From assembly GCA_000697335.1 (NCBI GenBank), contig JNEM01014286.1, positions 1 through 15,287 on the forward strand: 15,287 bases of DNA. Reading direction: 5' to 3'. This DNA is from Conidiobolus incongruus B7586. Lineage: Eukaryota > Entomophthoromycota > Entomophthoromycetes > Entomophthorales > Conidiobolaceae. This document shows positions 1-8,523 of the stretch, in pieces (positions within the stretch are counted from its first letter, which is position 1; every line of letters begins with the position of its first letter). The notes under the pieces were generated by a model. That model saw only the letters and a list, made by a program, of their open reading frames with translations, did not search any database and was not told the DNA's origin. Both the position numbers and the translations under genes were made by a program.

Positions 1-833
1 TTATCTTTTTCTAATAATATTCATGATTTCAAATATTAAATTAATAATTTATTATATTGGTTTATATATAATAAATGTTTTATTTATTATAAATTTATTA
101 TTTAAATCTTATATTGATTTTATTCCAAAGTATATATGATAAAATATAGAAGTTAAATCAATTGAAGTTAAAATATTTAAATATTTTCATATCAGATAAA
201 AATTATTAAATATTATTCAAAATATGATTTGATTTGTTATGAATATCCTTATCTATAAATATTATAAATTTAAGATTTATTACTTATAATTAATAAATGA
301 GAGCATAATATTAAATATCGATTCTATAATAAATATAGTGATTTATAATAGATTTCAATATAATATGATATAAGTCATTATTTTAAACATATTAATTTTA
401 TCAAGGTTATATTTATATATAAATAAACATCATCAATGAAAAAATTATAAATTTCTGAAATTATCAACAATTAAATCATGGTTAATCTATTTCCAATTTC
501 AAGGAATTGGATGAAAAATTGGATAAATTAATCAACCTTGATTTTTATTGTTTATATCAATATAACTACATTTCAAACTATTTGTAAAGCCTAGAATAAA
601 AAAAATAAGATTATTTTATTTTCCAAATGTTGATTATTTTATTTTTATTAAAATTTATTATATATACATGTATTATATTTGATTTTATACGGTATTGATT
701 AACATAAATAATGCTATAAAAATATAAATTCTTCAGGAGTTTCAAATTATTTTAATATCAGGATTTTCCAAATGCATTAAATTTTATTTGTAAAGTTAAA
801 AATTATTAGAGAAGATTTATAAAATAAATTTGT
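1..833. other. AT-rich intergenic DNA, no gene seen
   Basis: This stretch is dominated by A and T and broken by stops in all frames. CpG occurs only occasionally (for example near 318 and 690). It lies distal to the 3' end of P450 gene A. A 16-base word at 469-484 recurs at 13328-13343 (see repeat entry). No promoter, RNA gene or recognisable element was found. Confidence 0.6.
469..484 (+). repeat. 16-bp word shared with 13328-13343
   Basis: The word aattaaatcatggtta occurs here and, in the same orientation, at 13328-13343. In both places atttccaattt follows within about 30 bases. It could mark a small dispersed repeat, or be chance in AT-rich DNA. The rest of the flanks do not align well by eye. 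Confidence 0.25.
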
Positions 834-1016
834 TTATTTTATCTGTTTGTTTCTTAACATTTCCTTTTTTGTATTTGCATTGTGAAACTGGGGCAAAATT
901 TTCTTGTTAGACTTAGTATATGAATTGAATTGAATTATTTTAAACAATAAACAAAGTCTCCCTCTTTGAATTTTCTCTAATACCCAATTATTATTATTAT
1001 TATTATTATTTGTGCA
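834..1016 (-). pseudogene. Coding-like island with an Asn run, unidentified (3' gene fragment or relic)
   Basis: The minus strand is open for about 60 codons here, between stops at 1017-1019 and 834-836. That is long for sequence this AT-rich. The frame begins CT, then a run of Asn encoded by the (AAT) microsatellite, then NWVLEKIQRGR, and ends with ILPQFHNANTKKEM and NKQIK. Composition is richer in G+C than either flank. There is no ATG at the upstream end and no convincing splice acceptor, so it is either the last exon of a gene whose upstream part is lost or a decayed fragment. I do not recognise the family. Chance is not excluded. Confidence 0.3.
987..1010. repeat. (ATT)8 trinucleotide microsatellite
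   Basis: Eight perfect ATT units. On the minus strand they read as AAT (Asn) in frame with the open stretch 834-1016, so the repeat may once have been coding. Confidence 0.9.
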
Positions 1017-1019
1017 TTA

Positions 1020-1754
1020 AAGTAATGATTCATGTTTTTGAAATAAAAAAATCTATAAATAATGTCAATTACATTTTGTCATATTACTTATATCACGAAA
1101 ATTCAAAAAAAATATTCAATAATCAAAATAATTTAATTTTATTATTATCATTTGAAATAAATAAATATATTTTAATATATTAGGAGAAAAGTTATAATTT
1201 AAAATCAAAAGATGAATCAGCTATTTCGAAAAATAAATTAGCGTTAGGATAAATACATAGGCACTAAAAATTTAATTAATTTTTTTAAGTTAATAAATTT
1301 GTAAAATATTCATCTTTATATATAATTAGAGGATCATATCTCAAATCAGTAAAAAATATCCCAAAGCTATCAAAATATATCAGAATAAGAACTGAATTGA
1401 ATATTTGTGAGAATAGACAATTAAAAAGGAAAAGTAGTAGAGAGTAAGGAAATATGATTAAAATGACATGTGTCTATTGATAGATAAAAATATATTTCTA
1501 TCGATATTTTTGATATATGAAAAGAAATTAAAATCCAAAACAATATTATATATTAATACTATTTAGAAGGAAATATGAAGATCAAGAAAAATTTATTATC
1601 TAACAAATATAACTGGATATATAAGGAATATAAGGTCAAGAATAATAGATATTTATCCATAACTAATTTTGAGAGACTTGATGAAATGTTTAAAAATTAG
1701 AATGGATCAAATATAATATTATTTTTTATAATCCTAAACATGATTGTATTACTC
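1020..1754. other. AT-rich 3' flank of P450 gene A
   Basis: No open frame or RNA gene is supported here. On the minus strand, the bases just after the gene A stop include an AATAAT-type word about 30 bases downstream that could serve as a polyadenylation signal, but such words are everywhere in this composition. Confidence 0.55.
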
Positions 1755-3251
1755 TTAAATTCTTTCAAAATCCAACCTCAAATTTTTAGTTCTTAAAAGA
1801 AAAGGAATTTTCACTTTCAGTCTTTTACCTGAAGGTAATGATCCAGTGGGTTTAACTCGGTAGCGTCTAATAATATATGAAAGAACAATTTTTTGTTCGG
1901 TGATAGAAAACCCTGCACCAACGCACATACGATTTCCCGCAGAGAAAGCAAACCAATTAGAGTCCAGCGCTTTAGTGTTGATATTGTCGTTTAAAAATCT
2001 TGAAGGGTCGAATGTATTCGGATTTTTAAAATATTTTGGATTACGATGGATGGCATATATATAAGTATCGACACTAGCATTTTGTGGAATGATTATTCCT
2101 TTATGATTAAAATCTTTTTTGCAAATCCAATTATACAGGACACTCACAGCAGGGTATAGTCTCATAGATTCTTGAATGGTAGCATAAGTATATGTTAATT
2201 GATTCAATTGGTCATTTGTAGGAATCTGAAATTCTCCATTTTCATACTCGTTTTTACCCAATACACTGACTACTTCTTGTCTAACTTTCTCTTGGATTTC
2301 TGGATGTTCTGCAAGTAAATGAAGGGTTGCACATAAGGTGAATGATGTAGTGTCCTGACCTGCCAAGAAAAGCATTAAAGTATTATTCTTAATTTCTTCG
2401 TCAGTCAAACTCTCAGAGCCGCTGTTATTTGATACTAACAATAAGCTTAAAATATCTTTGTAGTTTAAATCCGTAGATTCAGACACTTTTTTCTTTCTTT
2501 CAACAAGTATTTGATTAAAGTATTGATTTACATAGTTTAATTTTTTGTATGCATTGAATCTAAAGGGGTTCCAATGATTGTCGAGAAATGGAAAGATGAG
2601 ATACGCAGGGTTTAATGCATCATTCATAATATCGCTAAAGTTGGACATAAAGAGATGCTTCTCCTGAGATAGAATTGCATCAAATTTCACATCCATGATT
2701 TCTCGTCCTAGAGCTTCAACAGTAACCCTTTGCATTAAGTCATCAATATCCACATTCAAAGCATCAAAGTCGCCCATTTTTTCAAATAATTCTTCAACAC
2801 AGTCACTAAATACATTTAAATTCCATCGTTTCTTAAATGCAGGATTAACTATCTTGCGGTGTTTTTTCCATTCGTTATAGTTTGAGAAAACAATATTGGT
2901 ACCAAAAATTCTGTCGACTAAAGAACCGGGTACAAAATCATGAGGTGTAAGCTTATCAAATGTAGAGTGATCAAAAGCGATTTTCTTGAGCAACTCGGGA
3001 TCTCCGTTCATGACTCTCCATTGACCTCCGAAGAATAATCGAACAACACCGTACTCTTGAAATAATGGCATCCAGTCATCCATTAAGTCTATCATAGGCA
3101 CACCTTGAACCATTTTGTACAAAGTTGACCATATTGGTACGGACTTTATATGCTTTAAATTGGCTGGTACACGAAATATCCAAAGAATCCAACCAAGAGA
3201 GAAGATTATAAAGAGTGCTAATATGATTAATAAAGTGACAATATGATTCAT
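1755..3251 (-). CDS. Cytochrome P450 monooxygenase (gene A), microsomal type
   Basis: Predicted heme-thiolate monooxygenase of 498 aa, the normal length for a eukaryotic microsomal P450. It would insert one oxygen atom into an unknown lipophilic substrate using electrons from P450 reductase, facing the cytosol on the ER. Seen in the protein: hydrophobic anchor at about residues 5-26, then an RVP turn near 27-29; C-helix WKKHR (128-132) followed by NPAF; I-helix AGQDTT (297-302), the oxygen-activation motif; K-helix ExxR as ESMR (361-364); FDPSRF (414-419); heme loop FSAGNRMCVG (436-445) with the axial ligand Cys443. After the K helix, Trp375 stands where B has Arg377, the usual heme-propionate contact. 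It is intronless. The ATG at 3251 has A at -3 and a TATA-like box 53 bases upstream. It is closer to gene C than to gene B. CYP family not assigned. Confidence 0.96.
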   Translation of the reverse strand: MNHIVTLLIILALFIIFSLGWILWIFRVPANLKHIKSVPIWSTLYKMVQGVPMIDLMDDWMPLFQEYGVVRLFFGGQWRVMNGDPELLKKIAFDHSTFDKLTPHDFVPGSLVDRIFGTNIVFSNYNEWKKHRKIVNPAFKKRWNLNVFSDCVEELFEKMGDFDALNVDIDDLMQRVTVEALGREIMDVKFDAILSQEKHLFMSNFSDIMNDALNPAYLIFPFLDNHWNPFRFNAYKKLNYVNQYFNQILVERKKKVSESTDLNYKDILSLLLVSNNSGSESLTDEEIKNNTLMLFLAGQDTTSFTLCATLHLLAEHPEIQEKVRQEVVSVLGKNEYENGEFQIPTNDQLNQLTYTYATIQESMRLYPAVSVLYNWICKKDFNHKGIIIPQNASVDTYIYAIHRNPKYFKNPNTFDPSRFLNDNINTKALDSNWFAFSAGNRMCVGAGFSITEQKIVLSYIIRRYRVKPTGSLPSGKRLKVKIPFLLRTKNLRLDFERI

Positions 3252-3292
3252 TATTTAAAAAAATTATTTGATATCAATTTAATGATTATAAT

Positions 3293-3304
3293 CCCTTTTT
3301 TATA
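3293..3304 (-). promoter_or_regulatory. TATA-like box of P450 gene A
   Basis: The minus strand reads TATAAAAAAGGG, its first T lying 53 bases before the A of the gene A ATG. The position equals that of the TATAAAAG word before gene B. A start site about 25-30 bases downstream would give a short leader. The word is common in AT-rich DNA; the matched spacing is the main support. Confidence 0.45.
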
Positions 3305-3969
3305 CTATTTCAATATATTATAATTAATATTTGGATAAATTTTCATTAATACAATTTACCAATCTATAAAATTTGATTTACCTAATTTGTTAATCATTTA
3401 GAATACGAATGAAAATTTAATTGTATTTATAAATAATCATTAATACTCCTCAAAATATTTGTTATAATATGCATTAAAATTATTATTTTAATAATTACTT
3501 AATTAAGAAAAATATAGGTTTATCATTTTAAATATATTATGTTCAAAACTCATATCATAAATTAATTTAACACAACTAATTTCTTATTCAGTTATTATAA
3601 TTAGATATTTAAATATATATATATATATAAATTGAAGAAAGTAGATCCAGTTGAATATATCATAATTGTATCTGATATCATCCTTTATTTAAAATCCCCT
3701 AGCGTAATTATCATATTAATTAAATGATTTAAAAAAACTAAATATATTTCCCAAAATATAAATAAATATTCAAAATAACAAATATTTGTAAGGTTTAAGA
3801 TTTATATTTATAATCCTGATCATACTTGGATTATAAATATTTAAATATAAAAATCACTATAAAGTATTTTTTAGTGAATTTCCAATATTCAAGTTGATAT
3901 ATCATATTTTTGATAAATTCATAATATTTGAAGGATATAATTTAAGGTTAAATTTTAACCAAAATTGGA
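3305..3969. other. AT-rich region upstream of gene A
   Basis: No coding-like stretch. It holds an (AT)8 run at 3613-3628 and a perfect inverted repeat GGTTAAA-T-TTTAACC at 3946-3960, just before the GC-richer island that follows. The inverted repeat could be a dimeric protein-binding site but may be chance. Confidence 0.5.
3613..3628. repeat. (AT)8 microsatellite
   Basis: Eight AT units in a row. Confidence 0.85.
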
Positions 3970-4414
3970 ATTGGAATTATATGATGGGAAATAATCCTGT
4001 CAATCACTCAAGAAACTGAAATTACCACACTGATTCAAAAAGTCACATTGGAGAACACCCATTTCCTGAACCTGGTGGTTGTGTTCCTTTCTGTCACTGA
4101 GCTATTCCTATCCATAAAAATCAACAATAGAAGCTAATATAAGATTATTACAAACAAACTGATAAACAAATCTCTTTTATCTTCATCCCAAAATCATCCA
4201 GCCTCCAAGTTTTTCTTGTAACCCTCACAAAAGTGTTGAGTCATGATGAGTATGAGATATTTAAACAAAGAGCCCAATTTACAGTAAGACATTTTTTCTT
4301 CATTGGGTGAACCTCATTAATTTCCCTTAACTCTGTGGTAACCTATTGTTTACCACTTGCGACTCCTAGTTTAAGCTCTAAAAGTCTATTTCCTCCCACA
4401 ATTACTGTTGTCAT
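3970..4414 (-). pseudogene. GC-richer coding-like island, probably a decayed gene, unidentified
   Basis: This block has clearly more G+C than its surroundings (25 of 60 bases in 4021-4080), comparable to or above the P450 genes. On the minus strand one frame runs from an ATG at 4414 (MTTVIVGGNRLLELKLGV) to a double stop near 4148. It is interrupted only by TAG (4343-4345) and TGA (4241-4243) and contains protein-like text such as ELREINEVHPMKKKCLTVNW and VRVTRKTWRLDDFGMKIKE. A second minus-strand stretch near 4000-4115 reads MDRNSSVTERNTTTRFRKWV in another frame. Plus-strand frames are also fairly open, so the coding strand is uncertain. It could be a multi-exon gene with very short introns or a pseudogene. 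No family was recognised. Confidence 0.35.
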
Positions 4415-4720
4415 ATATTATCTAATACATAAAATAAATATACAATACTAATTAAGTAATTTTAGTTGAATTTATGTAAGGTAATCAATTATACACTTTG
4501 CTTTGAAAAAATTTAAAGATTTTTAATCATATAGATAAAATATTATAAAATATGAAATTAAGAATCATGTGAGTGTTATATGGACAATCAAATTATAAAC
4601 ATAGATCTATTAAGAATAATAAATCAATATATATTATTTATTAAGACTAATGACTGAATCTAATATTTGATTACTTTGTTTTACTGATTTTTAAGAATTT
4701 AGTTTTTAAGTGAATTTGAA
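4415..4720. other. AT-rich spacer
   Basis: Nothing recognisable. Composition falls back to the AT-rich background between the island before it and the relic after it. Confidence 0.5.
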
Positions 4721-5090
4721 GTTAACTATAGTGATATTATTCTGTATGTTGTGTTTTATAATAAATTTTGTAAATAAAGATTGTTGTTAGAAAAGTACTC
4801 ATAATTTAATTTAGTGAATTATTTATTATTCCTGCTCTTTAACATATCCGGACTATATGTCTTAAAACTTATTGTCGAGAGGTTGTAGCAGAATATCCAG
4901 AAAAAATAGAATGACTTTCTATCATTGTCACTTGGGGGTTTAAATAATTCGTTCAGTGAGTGGCATAGGATTTGGATAGGAACTAAAGAACATCATTTGA
5001 TTATGGATCAAAAATTCCACTATAAATGGGAGGTGATATATATTTAACTATCGAATCGAGGCGGACGGGTATTTTTGAAATGCAACAATA
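4721..5090 (+). pseudogene. Gene relic, copy 1 of a pair (homologue at 9305-9680), unidentified protein
   Basis: This segment aligns with 9305-9680, including an identical 16-base word ttgttagaaaagtact and the block ending in agaatatcc. Its best part is a plus-strand reading frame around 4952-5090: FSEWHRIWIGTKEHHLIMDQ, then FHYKWEV and, after one in-frame TAA, LSNRGGRVFLKCNNS. The other copy reads LIIEQQ and ISNQDGQVFLKYNES in the same register with no length difference over 24 codons from LI to VFLK. Shared frame and conservative changes point to a former protein-coding exon. Further stops lie upstream in the frame (near 4886 and 4907). The family is unknown to me. It lies upstream of P450 gene A, on the opposite strand. 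Confidence 0.5.
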
Positions 5091-5289
5091 GCACAAAAAC
5101 AAGTATCTTTTAAATTTTTCACTTTATTTTACTAGTTAATTTTTTCATCATTTTTTTATTTGATGAGTGGTTATTAATAATTAATTATCAATCGATTACA
5201 TAATTAAAATTACTATTAAATTTCAGTGAATATTAAACTTGCGTTGTCCAAAAATATAATTTAGGTATTGTTCAGATAAATCTTTTTAA
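5091..5289. other. AT-rich spacer
   Basis: Nothing recognisable. It separates relic copy 1 from the weak GC-richer island at 5290-5760. Confidence 0.5.
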
Positions 5290-5760
5290 TTGTAAAGATT
5301 GATGATTATTAGTCATTGTGAACACTCAAAATGTAGTCACATTTTAACGAGGTCTAATCTCATTTAAAAATAAATTCAACATTATCACTAAAGTTTTACA
5401 TCAAGAAGCTAGTCCTTTTGATTCAAGATAATCAAGATTGAAAATTTTACACCTACAACTGATAAACTATACATAAATATTAATTTTCGTTAGTTCTATT
5501 TTAAATGTACCAGTTTAAAAATTTCGTTAGGATATATCAAATTAAGTCTTTGACTAATCATCAACACGTTTTTAAAATGAGATAACTTTTATTTCGCATT
5601 TCTAAATATACCATGCCAATTTATTTGGCTCATACCAGATATATCAATTATTCTATCTCCAATTTTAAAATTTTTGATTAAGCGGTTCACAAATTGAAAA
5701 ATGTTTAATTCTTATAAACGTAGCTCAGAAAACATGAGTCTATGAGAATAAATAGAAATT
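5290..5760 (-). other. Weakly coding-like island, no assignment
   Basis: G+C rises modestly here. The minus strand holds short protein-like pieces, such as VNRLIKNFKIGDRIID followed by SGMSQINWHGIFRN (about 5594-5700) and LIYPNEIFKLVHL further on (about 5500-5540), interrupted by several stops. The second piece has the spacing of a leucine-rich repeat unit, but one unit proves nothing. It may be another gene relic. Confidence 0.2.
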
Positions 5761-6759
5761 GATTATTTTAGAAAATATGGTTGTTTGAATTTTGATTAAA
5801 TGTATAAAGATATAGATTTTGTGTTTATAAGAGTAATATTGAACTGAAATTTCATATAAAAATTTTTAAATGAGAATGCTTTGAATAAGTATTAAGAAAA
5901 TTTGATTTACGCCTATTCAATTTCTTTTATCAATAAAAGTCTATTTGCCTAATAATCTGTTATAATATGGGTACTAGGAATTTATGAATATAATTTTATA
6001 TAGTTTAGAAATATAGAATGGTATAATTTGTAATTTTAATATTTTTTTCATATATTAAATAAAATATAAAAGTGAAATATTTCAAATGTATCTTTAGATA
6101 TTTTATATTATTTAGTATTGACATAAAAGAAATACAATAGAATTTAATATCAATATATTTATTAATTGTATTGTATTTATGATAACTTAGATAGATATAG
6201 CATTTGAAAATGAGAGTATCTAAATTGATATTTCAAAATATTTGTATAACCCAAAAAGAATACTGTTATTTAAATTCAAAATTAAATAATTTGTGTTGAA
6301 ATACTGAACGAATTTCCTATTCAAATGATGTGATATAATGATATATCAAATAGCATTATTGTTGTCAAATTTTCCAAAATTTGAATATTAATTGTATTTG
6401 CTTATTCGTAATGTTAAATTTAATTCATATTTGATAATTGCGAATTTAATGTAAGTATTGAAAATTCACAATAAATTAGAATTATTCTCTAACACTTCTG
6501 CTTTAGAAATATAGGATCAATATTATCAGCTATATCAGAATCTGTCAATGATCATGGTTCATCAATATCTAAATATAAAATGTAAGTAAAAATGATGTGG
6601 ATCATAGCAAATAGCAGAACTCCAGTTTATTATTTAAAACTGAACACATAAAAATAATGAATATTACGTTAAATAACGATATTAATATAAAATTTTGAAT
6701 ATGGTATAAATTTTATAAATTAAATATAGCTCAAGGTATTATGGTCGATTATTTAAAGG
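5761..6759. other. AT-rich intergenic DNA, no gene seen
   Basis: No sustained open frame, RNA gene or repeat was recognised. A short GC-richer patch near 6590-6640 is too small to interpret. Confidence 0.55.
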
Positions 6760-6790
6760 CTTTTGGTAAATAAGCCACTTAAGGAGTCAG

Positions 6791-6916
6791 CTAAGTCTTT
6801 GATCCTGAGAAATGAAATTTACAACATAAATTTGTAGCAAATATAGTTGGCTCGCTACTAACTTTCAATTGATTAATAGGAGTTATATATTTGATTGCCT
6901 CTGGAACACAACACAT
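6791..6916 (-). other. Small Cys-containing open frame of 41 codons, unidentified
   Basis: From an ATG at 6916 to a TAG at 6791-6793 the minus strand encodes MCCVPEAIKYITPINQLKVS and continues to CCKFHFSGSKT. It begins about 50 bases after the gene B stop codon, on the same strand, in a patch (6760-6916) with more G+C than its flanks. There is no hydrophobic signal sequence and no matching paralogue next to genes A or C. It may be an independent tiny gene, a piece of a relic, or 3'-untranslated sequence that happens to be open. Function unknown. Confidence 0.2.
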
Positions 6917-6943
6917 TAATATCCAATATAAAAATATTCCAAA

Positions 6944-6949
6944 TTTATT
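6944..6949 (-). promoter_or_regulatory. Possible polyadenylation signal of gene B
   Basis: The minus strand reads AATAAA about 19 bases after the gene B stop codon. The position suits a short 3' UTR, but the hexamer is frequent in this DNA. Confidence 0.25.
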
Positions 6950-6967
6950 TCAATTAAAAATAATTAT

Positions 6968-8470
6968 TTAAATGCGTTCAAAATCTAATCTTAGGTTTTT
7001 TGTTTTTAATAAGAATGGTTTACCAACTCTTAATGGCTTGCCCGATGGTAAAGAATTGGAAGGTTTAACTCGATACCTTCTAATAATATATGCTAAAACT
7101 ATTTTTTGTTGAGTGATAGAAAATCCTGCTCCTAAGCAAACACGACTTCCAGCACTGAATGTGAACCAATTAGATTCGAATTTATTCGTGTCAATCTTAT
7201 TGTTTAAAAATCTAGTTGGATCGAAAGTATTGGGGTTTGTAAAATAATCTGGATTGCGATGGATACCATATATACTAGTATCTACTATAGTATTTGCTGG
7301 TATAACGTGTCCCCGGTGATGTATATCCTTTTTCGCTACTCGATTAGTCAGAATAGTTACCGCTGGGTAAAGACGCATGGATTCTTGGATAACAGCATAT
7401 GTGTAATTTAATTGACTCAATTGAAAGTGGGTAGGAACTTGAAATTTACCAGTTTCATACTCCTCTTTACCAAAAACTTCCAATACCTCACTTCGGACTT
7501 TGTCCTGAATCTCTGGATGCTCAGCAAGTAAATGAAGAGTTGCACATATGGTAAATGTAGTGGTATCTTGACCTGCCAAGAAAAACATAAGGGTGTTGTG
7601 CTTTACTTCTTCATCTGTAAGACCATCAGGTTCATGAATACTGGAGGCCAGCATCAAACTCAAAATGTCCTTCTTGACAAAATCTTTTTCTTCTATTATT
7701 TTTCTTTTTCGTTCAGAAAGTATATCACTGAAAAATTGATTGACATATTCTAGTTTTTTATACGCAAAATACCTGAACGGGTTCCAAGGGTTATCAACTT
7801 TTGGAATAATGAAATATGTAGGGTTTAAAGCTGTACTCATTAATTCGTTAAAATATGATATGAATTGATGTTTTTTCTGCGATAATATAGCATTAAATCT
7901 CACATCCATAATTTCTCTTCCTAAAGCCTCAATTGTGAGTCTTTGGATTAAATCATCTATATCAACATTTCTAGCATCATCATCTCCCATTTTCTGAAAA
8001 AGTTCCTCCATACAGTCACTAAACACATTCAGATTCCATCCTTTCTTAAAAGCTGGATTAGCAACTCTTCGATGTTTCTTCCAATCATTGTGACTAGAGA
8101 ACAGGATATTGGTACCAAACATATTATCAATTAAAGAATTTGGAGCAGTTTGGTGAGGGGTTAATTTATCAAATAAGGAGTGGTCTAAAGCAATCTTTCT
8201 TAGTAATTCGGGATCTCCATTCATAATTTGCCATCTTCCTCCAAAAAAAGCTCTACAAATGCCATATTTTCTATAATACTCTATTGATTCATCTAATACG
8301 TCGATGAAAGAAGATCCCGTGAGTAGGCCTAATAACATTGATATAAGAGGCATTTCCTCGATGTCTTTCATGGCTTTAGGTACCCGTGTTACCCAAAGAT
8401 AGTATCCAATCAAGCATGCTGTAGCCATGACCTGAGTCATTAAAATGGTTTTCCAATCGTTATCAAACAT
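6968..8470 (-). CDS. Cytochrome P450 monooxygenase (gene B), microsomal type, divergent paralogue
   Basis: Predicted ER-bound heme monooxygenase of 500 aa; substrate unknown. Hydrophobic anchor at about residues 9-27, RVP at 29-31; C-helix WKKHR (130-134) then NPAF; I-helix AGQDTT (299-304); ESMR (363-366); FDPTRF (416-421); heme loop FSAGSRVCLG (438-447) with ligand Cys445. The sequence after the K helix is LTNRVAKKD, with Arg377 at the expected heme-propionate position, unlike A and C, which have Trp. It is the least similar of the three, especially at residues 1-80 and in the 100-120 loop, so a different substrate is likely. Intronless. The first ATG has T at -3. An in-frame Met11 would give 490 aa, exactly the length of gene C, so the true start is uncertain by ten codons. 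Confidence 0.96.
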   Translation of the reverse strand: MFDNDWKTILMTQVMATACLIGYYLWVTRVPKAMKDIEEMPLISMLLGLLTGSSFIDVLDESIEYYRKYGICRAFFGGRWQIMNGDPELLRKIALDHSLFDKLTPHQTAPNSLIDNMFGTNILFSSHNDWKKHRRVANPAFKKGWNLNVFSDCMEELFQKMGDDDARNVDIDDLIQRLTIEALGREIMDVRFNAILSQKKHQFISYFNELMSTALNPTYFIIPKVDNPWNPFRYFAYKKLEYVNQFFSDILSERKRKIIEEKDFVKKDILSLMLASSIHEPDGLTDEEVKHNTLMFFLAGQDTTTFTICATLHLLAEHPEIQDKVRSEVLEVFGKEEYETGKFQVPTHFQLSQLNYTYAVIQESMRLYPAVTILTNRVAKKDIHHRGHVIPANTIVDTSIYGIHRNPDYFTNPNTFDPTRFLNNKIDTNKFESNWFTFSAGSRVCLGAGFSITQQKIVLAYIIRRYRVKPSNSLPSGKPLRVGKPFLLKTKNLRLDFERI

Positions 8471-8491
8471 GAATTCAAGCTTTCCAATATT
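8470..8491 (-). promoter_or_regulatory. Leader block shared with gene C
   Basis: The minus strand carries AATATTGGAA (8482-8491) and TTGAATTCA (8470-8478). The same two words occur in the same order before gene C (12428-12437 and 12419-12427). In gene B the block runs into the ATG; in gene C it ends 17 bases before it. It is either a retained control element or simply common ancestry of the leaders. Confidence 0.45.
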
Positions 8492-8515
8492 ATAATATAA
8501 TATATCCTAATTACA

Positions 8516-8523
8516 CTTTTATA
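8516..8523 (-). promoter_or_regulatory. TATA-like box of P450 gene B
   Basis: The minus strand reads TATAAAAG, its first T lying 53 bases before the first ATG of gene B, the same distance as in gene A. Confidence 0.45.

Noticed and set aside
2695-2880. Plus-strand open frame opposite P450 gene A
   Set aside because: It lies wholly antisense to conserved P450 codons and a like-placed frame recurs opposite gene C, as expected of a shadow of the real gene.
3946-3960. Perfect inverted repeat GGTTAAA-T-TTTAACC as an operator or terminator
   Set aside because: Seven-base arms of mostly A and T are expected by chance in such DNA, and it is not near a P450 promoter.
6758-6776. GGCTT...AAGCC hairpin downstream of gene B
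   Set aside because: Five-base stem with a nine-base loop, too weak to call an RNA element; eukaryotic context makes a bacterial-type terminator irrelevant.
7532-7753. Plus-strand open frame opposite P450 gene B
   Set aside because: Antisense shadow of the I-helix region; low-complexity end and no independent coding signal.
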